Source: JBBIQS01 sp037442205
GTDB taxonomy: Bacteria; Myxococcota; Myxococcia; Myxococcales; UBA5297
Assembly: GCA_037442205.1 (NCBI GenBank)
Contig: JBBIQS010000004.1
Coordinates: 112,373 to 176,372, forward strand
Length of the DNA: 64,000 bases
Direction: 5' to 3'
Shown here one piece after another: positions 1 to 8,760 of this stretch. A program made the translations under genes and the position numbers. Positions within the stretch are counted from its first letter, which is position 1, and each line of letters opens with the position of its first letter. The notes under the pieces were generated by a model. It saw only the letters and a list, made by a program, of their open reading frames with translations, was not told the DNA's origin and did not search any database.

Positions 1-815
1 GGACCATCAAGCTGGGGCACAACGTCCGCGCCTCGTACTTCGCGCAGCACCACACCGACCTGCTCGACCGGAGCAAGACCGTCCTCGAGGAGGTCTGGTC
101 GCTGGTGCCGGACAAGCCGCAGTCCTGGGTGCGCGGGGTGCTGGGGGCGTTCCTGTTCTCCGGCGACGACGTCGACAAGAAGATCGGCGTGCTCTCCGGA
201 GGCGAGCGGGCGCGGGTGGCGCTCGCGCGGCTCTTGGTGCTGCCCAGCAACCTGCTGCTGATGGACGAGCCCACCAACCACCTCGACCTCGATTCGACCG
301 AGCGGCTGATCGAGGCGCTGCAGTCGTACGGCGGGACGCTGATCTTCGTCTCGCACAACCGACGCTTCGTGAACCAGCTGGCGACGCGGGTGTGGGACAT
401 CCGCGACGGGCGGATCGCCGACTGGCCGGGCAACCTCGACGACTACCTGTACCACCTGGCACAGAGCGGGGAGGCGGTGCCGGGGGTCAGCGCGCAGACC
501 GCCGAGGCCAGGCGAGAGAGCGACAAGGACCGCCGCCGGCGCGAGGCCGAGGAGCGGCAGGCCCGCGGCGCCAAGCTCGGGCCGGTGAAGAAGGAGATCG
601 CCGACGCCGAGGAGAAGATCGCCGCGATCGAGGCCAAGCAGAAGGAGATCGAGCCGCAGCTGGCCGATCCGGCCGTCTATCAGGACTTCGCCAAGGCCCG
701 CCCGCTGATGGACGCCTTCCAGGCCAACAAGGCGGAGCTCGAGGCGCTCTACGAGCGCTGGACCGAGGCCCAGGAGAAGCTGGCGGCGCTCGAGGCGGAG
801 ATGGCGACGGGATAG
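1..815 (+). CDS. ABC-F family ATPase, C-terminal part (gene starts before the window)
   Basis: This is the second ATP-binding cassette of an ABC-F protein (Uup/YheS/EttA-like), a soluble ATPase without membrane segments. Family members act on the ribosome or translation. The reading frame is open from base 3. It contains the signature LSGGERARVALARLL, a Walker B LLLMDEPTNHLDLDS and the H-loop IFVSHNRRFV. The last 110 or so residues are a highly charged Glu/Lys/Arg coiled-coil extension, typical of Uup-like members, ending at a TAG at 813. The first cassette and the linker lie outside the window, so the exact subfamily cannot be fixed. Confidence 0.93.
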   Translation, partial: TIKLGHNVRASYFAQHHTDLLDRSKTVLEEVWSLVPDKPQSWVRGVLGAFLFSGDDVDKKIGVLSGGERARVALARLLVLPSNLLLMDEPTNHLDLDSTERLIEALQSYGGTLIFVSHNRRFVNQLATRVWDIRDGRIADWPGNLDDYLYHLAQSGEAVPGVSAQTAEARRESDKDRRRREAEERQARGAKLGPVKKEIADAEEKIAAIEAKQKEIEPQLADPAVYQDFAKARPLMDAFQANKAELEALYERWTEAQEKLAALEAEMATG

Positions 816-896
816 AGGCGGCCGTTCCAAACATTTGGAACGCTCGCGGCGGGGTGGACCTCCAGCTCGCGGCAGGAGGGCGACACAGCGAGGGTT

Positions 897-1358
897 CTAG
901 AACCTCGCCGACATCGCGAAGAACGCCTTGATCTTCTCGTTGGTCTCGCGCAGCCGGACCGACAGAGTGCGGACGAAGGTCCACAGCAGCGTGTAGGCCA
1001 GCTCCTTGTCGGTGAACATCAGTCCGTCGAGGTCCTCGCGGTTGATGATCCGCACCTTGCTGCTGATGTGGGCGATGGCGTCGGCGGAGCGCGGGGTGTC
1101 GTCCACCAGCGCCATCTCGCCGAAGTAGGCCCCGGGCTCGAGGATCGCCAGCGCCTCCTCGCCGATCCCCGGCACCATCTTCGAGATGCGCACCTTGCCT
1201 TCGATCAGGATGTAGAACTCACTGCCCGCCTCGCCCTCTTTGAAGATCTTCTGGCCGGCCGGGATGGCGCGCTCGGTCGTGATGGCCGCCACCTTGGCCA
1301 GCTGCGCGGAGTTCAGGCCCTCGAACAGCGGGATCTTCTTGAGCACGTTGGCGTCCAT
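897..1358 (-). CDS. Cyclic nucleotide-binding domain protein
   Basis: This 153-residue protein is almost entirely one cyclic-nucleotide-binding (CAP_ED) domain. It opens DANVLKKIPLFEGL and has the phosphate-binding cassette FGEMALVDDTPRSADA near residues 79-94, with the family Arg at position 90. No DNA-binding helix-turn-helix or enzymatic domain follows, so it is a stand-alone sensor rather than a Crp-type regulator. An in-frame start 22 codons upstream would add a basic, low-complexity stretch that overlaps the divergent gene, so the ATG at 1358 is preferred. It lies head to head with the channel-like gene, about 65 bases away, which suggests shared control or function. The bound nucleotide cannot be told from sequence. 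Confidence 0.88.
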   Translation of the reverse strand: MDANVLKKIPLFEGLNSAQLAKVAAITTERAIPAGQKIFKEGEAGSEFYILIEGKVRISKMVPGIGEEALAILEPGAYFGEMALVDDTPRSADAIAHISSKVRIINREDLDGLMFTDKELAYTLLWTFVRTLSVRLRETNEKIKAFFAMSARF

Positions 1359-1422
1359 GCCTCTGCGATAGCACGCCCCGTGCGAGGGCGGCAATTTGGC
1401 CGCCCTCCGGGCTCGTGCCACC

Positions 1423-2478
1423 ATGCTGACGATGGCCTCCTCGCGCCGATGGTCACGCAGTGCCGGCTCGCAGCTGCGCTACCTGTGGGCGCTGCTCAGG
1501 CGCTTCAAGGTGACCTTCCTGATGCTGGCCGCGGTGCAGCTCGGCGGCAGCCTGACCTTCTTCCTTGGCTACGCGCGCGCCGGCCGCCCGGTCAGCTTCC
1601 CCAAGGCGATGGGGGCCACCTACTTCCTGATGATGGGCCAGCCCTCGCTGGAGCTTCCCGACACCTGGGCCATGACCGCGGTCACCGCCCTGATCCCGGT
1701 GCTGGGGATCGCGGTGGTCGCCGACGGCCTGGTCCGCTTCGGCTACCTGTTCTTCGCCAAGCACCGCAACGACAAGGAGTGGATCGCCGTGCAAGCCGCC
1801 AGCCTCAAGGACCACGTGGTGCTGTGCGGGGCCGGGCGCGTCGGCTACCGCGTGCTCGAGCAGTTGCTCAAGCTCGACGTCGACGTGGTGGTGCTCGAGC
1901 GCAACGAGAACGCCCCCTTCGTCCAGGCGGTGCGCTCCCTCGGCGTGCCGCTGCTGGTCGACGACGGGCGCGCCCGCGACTCGCTCGATGTGGTCAACAT
2001 CAAGGGCGCCCAGGCCATCGTCTGCGCCACCGACGACGATCTGGCCAACCTCAACATCGCCCTCGACGCGAGGCGGCTGAATCCCGAGATCCGGGTGGTG
2101 ATGCGGCTGTTCGACGAGGACCTGCTGGCCAAGGTGCGCGACGCCTTCGTGGTCGAGGCCCTCTCCACTTCGGCGCTGGCGGCCCCGGCCTTCGCCGCCG
2201 CCGCCCTCGATCCCTCGATCCACACCAGCTTCGACCTGGACGGCGAGCTCACCGTCGTCGCCGAGCTCAAGGTCGGAGCCTCGCTTGCCGGGCTCTCAGC
2301 CGCGCGCCTGCGCGACGAGCACGGGGCGACGCTGCTCAAGATCGCCCGCGGCGGAAAACCCTTCGCCACCGCCCCCAGCAGCGCGGTGCTGATGGAGGGC
2401 GACTCGGCGCTGCTCCAGGCCCCGCTGGAGAGCTACCGCCGCCTGGCGCGCAGCAAGTCGGCCAGCGCCGCCGGCTAG
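1423..2478 (+). CDS. Two-helix channel-like protein with TrkA-N (RCK) domain, non-canonical filter
   Basis: The layout is that of a prokaryotic ligand-gated potassium channel: membrane helix at about residues 29-50, re-entrant pore region 59-80, second helix 84-105, then a cytoplasmic TrkA-N/RCK domain from about 130 with the dinucleotide-binding motif GAGRVG (136-141), and a C-terminal TrkA-C-like region. The pore region reads YFLMMGQPSLELPD where potassium channels have TVGYGD or a near variant, so potassium selectivity is doubtful. Possible starts are TTG 1396, ATG 1423 and ATG 1432; none has a strong ribosome site and 1423 is a compromise. The neighbour is a divergent cyclic-nucleotide-binding protein. 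It may be a degenerate channel or a membrane-anchored NAD(H)/nucleotide sensor. Confidence 0.8.
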   Translation: MLTMASSRRWSRSAGSQLRYLWALLRRFKVTFLMLAAVQLGGSLTFFLGYARAGRPVSFPKAMGATYFLMMGQPSLELPDTWAMTAVTALIPVLGIAVVADGLVRFGYLFFAKHRNDKEWIAVQAASLKDHVVLCGAGRVGYRVLEQLLKLDVDVVVLERNENAPFVQAVRSLGVPLLVDDGRARDSLDVVNIKGAQAIVCATDDDLANLNIALDARRLNPEIRVVMRLFDEDLLAKVRDAFVVEALSTSALAAPAFAAAALDPSIHTSFDLDGELTVVAELKVGASLAGLSAARLRDEHGATLLKIARGGKPFATAPSSAVLMEGDSALLQAPLESYRRLARSKSASAAG

Positions 2479-2790
2479 CGCGGCAAGCCCTGCCCGGGCG
2501 AGGCGCCCACGCTCGCTCCCTCGAGGGGCTGGCGGGCGGGCGCAAAGCTCCCCAACCTGATGGGCGTGTACCCCAGGAATCGACTGGCCTTCCGGTTGTT
2601 CACCTTGGATCCGAGGTTTGGCCGGTCTCGCGCTTCCCCTCGACAAGGCATCGGCATGGGCAGCGGGCCGGCTTGACTTGCTGGGTCGAGCAGGTTGAAT
2701 TGACGCCCTCCCGCGGCCGGCTCGGGAGATGAAAACGGCAGTGCTGACGGCCGGATCGAACCGGCCCTCGACGAAAGCGGAACCCGCCCC
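2479..2790. other. Intergenic region upstream of exbB-exbD-tonB
   Basis: No convincing gene is seen in these 312 bases. They hold a candidate promoter (listed separately) and, 25 bases before the exbB start, a small perfect inverted repeat (GGCCGG, loop ATCGAA, CCGGCC, positions 2749-2766) that would form a hairpin in the mRNA leader. Confidence 0.5.
2673..2701 (+). promoter_or_regulatory. Candidate sigma-70 promoter for the exbB-exbD-tonB operon
   Basis: A TTGACT -35 box (5 of 6 consensus) is followed after 17 bases by TGAATT (3 of 6). Transcription would start near 2708, giving an mRNA leader of about 80 bases that includes the GGCCGG/CCGGCC hairpin. The -10 match is weak, so this is a candidate only. 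Confidence 0.35.
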
Positions 2791-3432
2791 ATGCTCTCTC
2801 AGCTGCTCTATGGCTTCACCCTCCTCGGCGAGGAGTGGGTGCTGTGGATCCTGATCGGACTCTCGGTCATCTCCATCGCGGTGATGATCGAGCGCGCCAT
2901 CTTCTTCTCCCGGAATCGGGTCCCCGGGCTGGCCGAGCTCACCCGCCGGCTGGCCTCCGGCGACGTCGACTACGCCCGCAAGGCGGTCGAGGGTCACACC
3001 GGGATGGAGGCAGCGGTGGTCCGGGTGGCGCTCAACTCCAGCGACCGCGGCTCGGAGGCGGTCGAGGAGGCAGTGGCCTCGGCCTTGGCCGAGGAGCGTC
3101 TGCGCTACGACGCCTGGCTGTCGGTGCTGGGAACCCTGGGCAACAACGCTCCCTTCATCGGCCTGTTCGGCACGGTGCTGGGCGTGATCCGCGCCTTCCA
3201 CGACCTGGCCAACGCCCCGGCGGCGGCCAAGGCCAACGCCGACTCGGCGGTGATGAGCGGCGTCTCCGGCGCCCTGGTCGCGACCGCGGTCGGTCTGGCG
3301 GTGGCCATCCCGGCGGTGGTCGGCTTCAACCTCTTCCAGCGCTGGCTCAAGCGGATCAGCGCCCGCGCCACCGCCCTCTCCCACGCCTGGCAGAGCCACC
3401 TCAAGTCGGTGCGCGAGACCAAGGCGGCCTAA
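2791..3432 (+). CDS. exbB: ExbB/TolQ/MotA-family proton channel subunit
   Basis: ExbB is the inner-membrane proton-channel subunit that, with ExbD, powers TonB. This 213-residue protein has an N-terminal membrane helix (LWILIGLSVISIAVMIE), a cytoplasmic loop, and two C-terminal helices around GNNAPFIGLFGTVLGVIRAF and SGALVATAVGLAVAIPAVVGF. These match the conserved MotA/TolQ/ExbB core, including its Gly- and Pro-rich GLFGTVLG stretch. Length is normal for the family. It is the first gene of a tight three-gene operon, with exbD starting 24 bases after its stop. TolQ is the alternative name, but the downstream TonB gene favours ExbB. Confidence 0.93.
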   Translation: MLSQLLYGFTLLGEEWVLWILIGLSVISIAVMIERAIFFSRNRVPGLAELTRRLASGDVDYARKAVEGHTGMEAAVVRVALNSSDRGSEAVEEAVASALAEERLRYDAWLSVLGTLGNNAPFIGLFGTVLGVIRAFHDLANAPAAAKANADSAVMSGVSGALVATAVGLAVAIPAVVGFNLFQRWLKRISARATALSHAWQSHLKSVRETKAA

Positions 3433-3456
3433 AGCCGTCGCCCCCAGGAGACCGCC

Positions 3457-3879
3457 ATGGCCGCCGCCGCTCAGGACAACGACGATGACATGATCAGCGG
3501 GATCAACGTCACCCCGCTGGTCGACATCACCTTGGTGCTGCTGATCATCTTCATGGTCACCGCCACCCGCATCGTGCGCCAGACCATCGACGTCGACCTG
3601 CCCCGCGCCGCCAATGGCGGTGAGAGCGTCGGCGTGATGCTCAACATCGTGCTCACCAAGGAGGCGAAGACCTTCGTCGACGGCGTCGAGACCGACGAGG
3701 AGGGCCTCAAGCGCAAGGTGGCCGAGGCGCTCAAGAAGGACAAGGACGCCCGGGCGATCATCAGCGCCGACAAGCTGAGCCTGCACGGCGCGGTGGTGCG
3801 GGCCATCGACATCATCAAGGGCCAGGGCATCTCCAAGTTCGCGATCAACATCGAGAAGGACGCCGCGGCGGGCAACTAG
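3457..3879 (+). CDS. exbD: ExbD/TolR-family biopolymer transport protein
   Basis: ExbD is the single-span partner of ExbB. This 140-residue protein has a short cytoplasmic N-terminus and one membrane helix beginning NVTPLVDITLVLLIIFMV. The Asp of PLVDI (residue 23) corresponds to the proton-translocating residue of ExbD/TolR. A periplasmic domain follows, with the usual pattern of a GVETDEEGLKRKV-type segment and an ADKLSLHGAVVRAIDIIK helix. A ribosome site (AGGAG at about 3446) precedes the ATG. It lies between exbB and tonB with only three bases before the tonB start codon, so the three are almost certainly translated from one mRNA. Confidence 0.93.
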   Translation: MAAAAQDNDDDMISGINVTPLVDITLVLLIIFMVTATRIVRQTIDVDLPRAANGGESVGVMLNIVLTKEAKTFVDGVETDEEGLKRKVAEALKKDKDARAIISADKLSLHGAVVRAIDIIKGQGISKFAINIEKDAAAGN

Positions 3880-3882
3880 AAG

Positions 3883-4773
3883 GTGGAAACCTCGTCTGCC
3901 AGCCCTCCCGAACCGGCCCGGGGACGCGCGCCCGGCCCCATGAGGGCCCGGAAGCGGCCGGCGCTTACCCGCGTCGTCCACGTCGAGAAGCTGCCGGAGC
4001 CGGTGAAGCCCGGCTCTCGCCTCGTGCAGGCGCTGGCGCTGCTGGGGTCGATCGGCTTCCACATCGGCCTCGGGCTATTGATCGTCCTGGTGGCGGCTGT
4101 CCAGGCGATGCTGCCCGCGCCCAGCTCCAGGTCGATCGAGATCGCGGTGGTGGAGAAGGAGAAGCCGCCTCCGCCTCCCGAGCCGCCCAAGCCCGAGGAG
4201 CCGAAGAAGATCGAGGCGCCCAAGGTGGTGAAGAAGGTGGTGGTCCCGCTGCCCAAGGACGCGCCGCCCCCGCCGCCCAAGGCCCCCGACCTGCCGCCGC
4301 CGCCCAACGAGCCCCCGCCGCCGGAGGCCAAGCCGCAGGCGCCGATCATGATCGGCATCAGCATGTCCTCGACCACCACCGCCGGCGGATTCGCCGCCCC
4401 AGTCGGCAACACGCTCTACGGACAGGCGCCCACCGTCGCCCCCAGCCCATCCGACGTGAAGCCCTATTCCTCGCCCACCGGCCGCTACGTGCCCCCGGCC
4501 AAGGTGACGCGGATTCCCGAGCTGGTGTCCGAGGTCAAGCCCGAGTACCCGGCAGAGGCGCGCAAGCAGGCCCTCGAGGGACAGGTGGTGCTGCGGCTGA
4601 CCATCGACTCCACCGGCAAGGTTTCCAGCGCCAAGGTCCTCAAGGGCGCCGGCCACGGCTTCGACGAGTCGGCCCTCAAGGCGATCGAGAACTACAAGTT
4701 CACCCCGGGCTACGAGGGCGACGAGGCGGTGACCACCGAGATCACCTTCAACGTCACCTTCATTCTCGACTGA
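3883..4773 (+). CDS. tonB: Energy transducer TonB
   Basis: TonB carries proton-motive energy from ExbB/ExbD to outer-membrane receptors. The 296-residue protein has an inner-membrane anchor at about 47-77 (GSIGFHIGLGLLIVLVAAVQ), a long Pro/Lys-rich spacer with runs such as KPPPPPEPPKPEEP and APPPPPKAPDLPPPPNEPPP, and a C-terminal TonB domain (about 205-296) with the family pattern KPEYPAEARKQALEGQVVLR and a final FNVTFILD. The start is taken as GTG 3883, three bases after exbD; ATG 3940 is an alternative that would shorten the cytoplasmic tail. A decayed copy of the last 33 codons lies just downstream. Confidence 0.92.
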   Translation: METSSASPPEPARGRAPGPMRARKRPALTRVVHVEKLPEPVKPGSRLVQALALLGSIGFHIGLGLLIVLVAAVQAMLPAPSSRSIEIAVVEKEKPPPPPEPPKPEEPKKIEAPKVVKKVVVPLPKDAPPPPPKAPDLPPPPNEPPPPEAKPQAPIMIGISMSSTTTAGGFAAPVGNTLYGQAPTVAPSPSDVKPYSSPTGRYVPPAKVTRIPELVSEVKPEYPAEARKQALEGQVVLRLTIDSTGKVSSAKVLKGAGHGFDESALKAIENYKFTPGYEGDEAVTTEITFNVTFILD

Positions 4774-4804
4774 GCAAGGTCCGCGGGGCGCTGGCTAGGT
4801 CTCT

Positions 4805-4906
4805 GACGAGTCGACTCTCGAGGCCAACGAGAACTTCGAGTTCCCTCCACGCTCCGACGCGGTGGCCACCAGAATCAGCTTCACCGTCACCTTCATCCTC
4901 GACCGA
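4805..4906 (+). pseudogene. Decayed duplicate of the tonB 3-prime end
   Basis: The 33 codons from 4805 translate as DESTLEANENFEF, then PPRSDAVATRISFTVTFILD. They align without gaps to the end of the TonB protein just upstream (DESALKAIENYKF, then TPGYEGDEAVTTEITFNVTFILD). There is no in-frame start; a TAG lies just upstream at 4796, and the stop codon position has become CGA. It is a fragment left by a tandem duplication or a second tonB, about 30 bases after the intact gene. Confidence 0.75.
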
Positions 4907-4931
4907 GCCCCGGCGCTCCACTCCAAGAGAA

Positions 4932-4972
4932 GCGCCGCGGCCTCGGGGAATCGCTCCCCGAGACCGCGGCGC
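4932..4972. terminator. Strong hairpin between convergent tonB and the repeat lipoprotein gene
   Basis: GCGCCGCGG and CTCGGGGA pair with TCCCCGAG and CCGCGGCGC around a five-base loop, giving a 17-pair stem with a single C/A mismatch. It lies between two genes that face each other, so it can end transcription in both directions, although neither side has a long T tract. Confidence 0.7.
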
Positions 4973-4996
4973 CCTGCCCCTGGCGGAGGCGTCTCT

Positions 4997-7900
4997 CTAC
5001 GGCCCGTACCAGAAGAACTTCACGTTCTGGTTGCCATCGTCCCAGTAGCTGACCCGGACCCCGTTCTGCGGCGACAGCGCCAGCGAGCTGAACATGCCGA
5101 CGCTGCCGGAGTTGTCGAGGGTGACCGCGGTGAACGGGCCGACGCCGTTGGAGTAGGCCAGCATCAGGCTCGTTTGGCTCTCGCTGCGGTAGCTGATCCG
5201 CGGCGCCCCGGTGCTGTCGAGCGCCAGCGAGATGTGGGTGCCGACATCGCCGTTGTTGTCGGCCACCTGGCTCGACCAGCTGGCGGCGGTGGTGCAGGCG
5301 CCGTTGCAGTTGGCGTAGCGCAGCCGGCGGATGCCACCCCCGCCGACGATTTCCATGTAGGCGATCCGCGGAGCGCCGGCTGCGGTGAGGTCGAGGCTGG
5401 CGAAGCGGCCGACGTCGTTGTTGTTGTTGGCACCGTTGTCGACCACCGCGCGCGCCCAGGGAGTGGTCGTGCCCGGGGTGCAGGCGCCGGTGCATTCGGC
5501 GTAGCCCAGGACGTTGCCGTTGTCGAAGCTGGCCAGGTGCACGCCGCCCGAGCCGTCGACCTTGAGCGAGGGCCAGCGGCCAGTGCGCACGCCGTTGGCG
5601 GGGGCCTGCACGTCGCTGGCAGCCGACCAGACCGGCGCAGCGCCGCCGCAGTTCGAGGTGCAGGCCGAGTAACGGTCGATCATGCTCTGCTGGATCATGC
5701 CGTTGTCCTCGAAGGTGTAGGCCAGCGCCGGCGCGCCGTTGCGAATGGCCAGACTCAGCCAGCGGCCGGCGTCGGTCTGGCCGCCAGTAGCGCCGTTGCG
5801 GTTGCAGCCGGTGCCCGTCTGGACGGTGGCCAGGTTCCAGGCGGTGCCGGTGAACGAGGCGACCTTGGCCGAGCAGTTGGCCATGCTGTGGTAGGCGACG
5901 AAGATCAGGCCGTTGGGGAGGATCTTGATGTCCACTGGCCGGGCGGTGTCGTTGCCCTGGTACGGCGGATTGCCCACCGTCCCGCCGACGTTGTCCACCA
6001 CCGGCAGGTAGATCCAGTTCGGCTGGCCGCCGCCGAAGCAGTTGGCGGTGCAGCGGGCCACCTTCACCTGCTGCGAGTTGTTGTCGAGGTAGGCCACCAC
6101 CGGGTTGCCGGAGGGATCCAGCGCCAGGGCGGTGTAGGGGCCGGCGCCGCGGTCGACGATCATGTGCGCCGCCGAGGCGTTGAGGGTCGCCGTCGCCGGC
6201 GCGCTCCACTGCACGCCGTTGAAGACCGACAGCAGGACCACGTAGGTGCCGTCGGCGTTGGGGCTGAAGCTGGGGTTGACGATGCTCCAGTTGTTGAAGC
6301 CGGCGTTGGCCCCGGCCGGCAGGGCGGCGAACTGCCAGCGGTAGTCGGTGATCGGCCGGGCGAAGCCGCAGGCGGCGTTGGGGTCGATGCTCCCCGAGCC
6401 GTCGAGCTGGGCGGTCATGTTGGTGGGCAGGGCCGAGGTGATGGCGGGCGCCGGCGCCACCGGGTAGGGCTGCAGCATGCCGATGCGCGCCACCGGGGCC
6501 AGCCCGCCGCAGGCGGCGGTGTTGAGGGTGGCGTAGGTCGGGAAGGCTTGGTGCCCGAGCGAATCCCAGACGTCGAGCTGGAACTGGTAGCTGCCGGCGA
6601 CGTCGGGGACGACCGTCGGAGAGGCGGCGGACGGGTCGGACAGGAAGGCCTGGCTGCCCTGCGGCCGGCTGGTCATCCGCCACGCGTAGCGGAAGGTGCC
6701 GGTGTGGCTGCACTGCGGCGGGTTGTTGTCCGGGTAGCCGGCCTGGGCGGCGAGGGTCACGGTGGTGCCGATCAGCGGCGCCGTCGACGGCAGGCCGATG
6801 CTGGCGGTGGGATAGGCGGCGCCGCAGCTGGTGGTGGTCAGGGTCACGTAGGCCGGGGCCGAGATGCGCCCGGTGGAGTCGTGGACCTGGACCCGGAATT
6901 GGTAGATGCCGGCGACGTCGGGAACGAAGGTCGGCGCGGCGGCGCTGGGATCGCTGAGCACCGCGGTGCTGGCGTTGGGGCGGCCGGCGATGCTCCATCC
7001 GTAGACCAGGGTCTGGCCCAGGCTGCACGGCGGATTGTTGTCGGCGTCATCGCCGACCGCGGTCAGCGTCACCTGCTGGCCGGGGTTGGGGTTGGCGGAG
7101 GAGGCGCTGGCGGTGACCGTGGGAGTGGCGGTGCCGCAGAAGGAGGTGGTGAAGGCCACGCGCGCTGGCACTGAGGTCAGCCCGGCGGAGTCGGTGGCCA
7201 CCACCTGGAACTCGTAGCCGCCGATCACGTCGGGAGTGAAGGTGGGCGCAGCCTGGCTGGGATTGGAGAGGATGGCGGCGCTCTGCGGCGGCCGGGAGAA
7301 GACGGTCCACTGGTAGGTGAAGGTCTTGGCGAGGTTGCAGCTGCCGCCGTTGTCGGCGCTGGTGGCCAGCGCGGTCAGGGTGACCTGCTGGCCGGCGTTG
7401 GGAGCAACCGGAGCGGCGGAGGCGCTGGAGATCACCGGGCGGGCGCCGCCGCAGGCGCTGACCGAGATCGTAGTGTCGGTGGCTTTGCTGGACAGGCCCG
7501 TCGAGTCGCTGATGACCAGGCGCACCACGTAGCTGCCGTCGATGTCGGGCGTGAAGGTGGGCTTCTCGACGGTGGCGCTGGAGAGGCGGGCGGCGCTGCC
7601 GGCGGGGACCGCCACCAGCGACCAGTGGTAGCTCAGCGCCTGGCCGGCGCTGCACGGCGAGTGGTTGTCGAGGTCATCGACCTGGGCCTCCAGCTGGGTC
7701 AGCGTGCCGATTCCCGGGCTGGCAGGGGTGGTCGAGACCGAGCCGATGGTCGGAGCGTTCCCGCCGCAGCTGGTGGCCGTCACCGACAGGTCCTTGGGGG
7801 CGCTGGAGCGGCCGGTGGAGTCGGTGACGATCAGGCGGACGAGGTACTCGCCGGCGACGTCGGGGGTGAAGCTCGGCGAGAGCGCGGTGGCGCTGTTGAG

Positions 7901-8746
7901 GCTGGCGCGGCTTCCCGGCGGCAGCGAGTACAGCGACCAGGCCAGGCGCTCACCCTGCGACAGGTTGCACGGCGCGGCGTTGTCGGCGTCGACGATCTTC
8001 GCGGTCAGCTGCACCGGGAGGCCGATCCCCGGAGAGGCCGAGCTGGGAGCGATCTCCTGGACCTCGGGGGCGTTGGCGCCGCACGAGCCGGCGGTCACCT
8101 TCAGATCCTGGGGGACGCTGGCCAGCCCGGTGGAGTCGGTGACCACGAGGCGGACCTGGTAGTCGCCCTCGGCGTCGGTGGTGAAGCTGGGGGCGGCGAG
8201 GTGCGGATCGTTGAGCGCGGCCTTGCTGCCGGCGGGCATGCTGATCAGCGTCCACTGGTAGCTGAAGGTCTGCTTGAGGCCGCAGCCGGCGTCGTTGTCG
8301 GCATCGGTGATCGGGGCGCTCAGCGAGATGAGGGTTCCCACTCCTGGCTGGCTGGGGGCCGCCGCCATGGTGCCGATCACCGGGGCGTTGGCGCCGCAGG
8401 TCTTGGCGGTCACCGTCACCGTCGCCGGATCGCTGGCCACCAGACCGTTGGACACCACCAGCTGCACCGTGTAGTCGCCAGGGACGTCGGCGGTGAAGCT
8501 GGGGGTCTGGGTGCTCTTGTCGTTGAAGGCGGCCTTGGTCCCGGCCGGGATCGATGCGAAGGACCAGGAGAAGGTCAGCGCCCGCTGCTGCGGGTCACTG
8601 CTGGCGCTGCCGTCGAGCCGGACGATCGAGCCGGCGTTCACCGACAGCGCCGAACCGGCCGACGCCACCGGCTTCTCCACCGACTTCGGGCAGCCCGCCA
8701 GGGCCACGGCGGCGATTGCACTCAAGGCATACAGGTTGCGAGTCAT
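4997..8746 (-). CDS. Giant lipoprotein with tandem Ig/PKD-like repeats and a C-terminal repeat region
   Basis: This 1249-residue envelope protein starts with a lipoprotein signal (AAVALAGC, Cys19). At least seven tandem units of about 95-100 residues follow. Each contains an N-terminal Cys in CGxxxP, a second Cys near ADNxxxC, a YxWxLxxxPxGS segment, and a closing DVxGxYxVRLVVxDSTGxxS. This is the pattern of PKD/Ig-like cadherin-type beta sandwiches, probably each with one disulphide. From about residue 870 it changes to repeats with GxxxSLALDxxGxPRIAY and WSxxxxD motifs, resembling a beta-propeller or sialidase-like (BNR) fold. It is downstream of and co-directional with the outer-membrane protein gene (15 bases apart). 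An extracellular adhesive or scaffold role is inferred only from architecture. Confidence 0.85.
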   Translation of the reverse strand: MTRNLYALSAIAAVALAGCPKSVEKPVASAGSALSVNAGSIVRLDGSASSDPQQRALTFSWSFASIPAGTKAAFNDKSTQTPSFTADVPGDYTVQLVVSNGLVASDPATVTVTAKTCGANAPVIGTMAAAPSQPGVGTLISLSAPITDADNDAGCGLKQTFSYQWTLISMPAGSKAALNDPHLAAPSFTTDAEGDYQVRLVVTDSTGLASVPQDLKVTAGSCGANAPEVQEIAPSSASPGIGLPVQLTAKIVDADNAAPCNLSQGERLAWSLYSLPPGSRASLNSATALSPSFTPDVAGEYLVRLIVTDSTGRSSAPKDLSVTATSCGGNAPTIGSVSTTPASPGIGTLTQLEAQVDDLDNHSPCSAGQALSYHWSLVAVPAGSAARLSSATVEKPTFTPDIDGSYVVRLVISDSTGLSSKATDTTISVSACGGARPVISSASAAPVAPNAGQQVTLTALATSADNGGSCNLAKTFTYQWTVFSRPPQSAAILSNPSQAAPTFTPDVIGGYEFQVVATDSAGLTSVPARVAFTTSFCGTATPTVTASASSANPNPGQQVTLTAVGDDADNNPPCSLGQTLVYGWSIAGRPNASTAVLSDPSAAAPTFVPDVAGIYQFRVQVHDSTGRISAPAYVTLTTTSCGAAYPTASIGLPSTAPLIGTTVTLAAQAGYPDNNPPQCSHTGTFRYAWRMTSRPQGSQAFLSDPSAASPTVVPDVAGSYQFQLDVWDSLGHQAFPTYATLNTAACGGLAPVARIGMLQPYPVAPAPAITSALPTNMTAQLDGSGSIDPNAACGFARPITDYRWQFAALPAGANAGFNNWSIVNPSFSPNADGTYVVLLSVFNGVQWSAPATATLNASAAHMIVDRGAGPYTALALDPSGNPVVAYLDNNSQQVKVARCTANCFGGGQPNWIYLPVVDNVGGTVGNPPYQGNDTARPVDIKILPNGLIFVAYHSMANCSAKVASFTGTAWNLATVQTGTGCNRNGATGGQTDAGRWLSLAIRNGAPALAYTFEDNGMIQQSMIDRYSACTSNCGGAAPVWSAASDVQAPANGVRTGRWPSLKVDGSGGVHLASFDNGNVLGYAECTGACTPGTTTPWARAVVDNGANNNNDVGRFASLDLTAAGAPRIAYMEIVGGGGIRRLRYANCNGACTTAASWSSQVADNNGDVGTHISLALDSTGAPRISYRSESQTSLMLAYSNGVGPFTAVTLDNSGSVGMFSSLALSPQNGVRVSYWDDGNQNVKFFWYGP

Positions 8747-8760
8747 GTCCGTGGTTCTCC

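Noticed and set aside
2296..4062. 588-codon minus-strand open frame opposite exbB, exbD and part of tonB
   Set aside because: Its translation is Gly/His/Arg-rich without a motif, while the plus-strand genes are clear family members.
4862..7174. Long plus-strand open frame (770 codons) opposite the giant repeat lipoprotein
   Set aside because: It is antisense to a gene with strong repeat structure and signal peptide, has Gly/Val/Ala-rich low-complexity translation, and shows no family motif. Long antisense frames are expected at this GC level.
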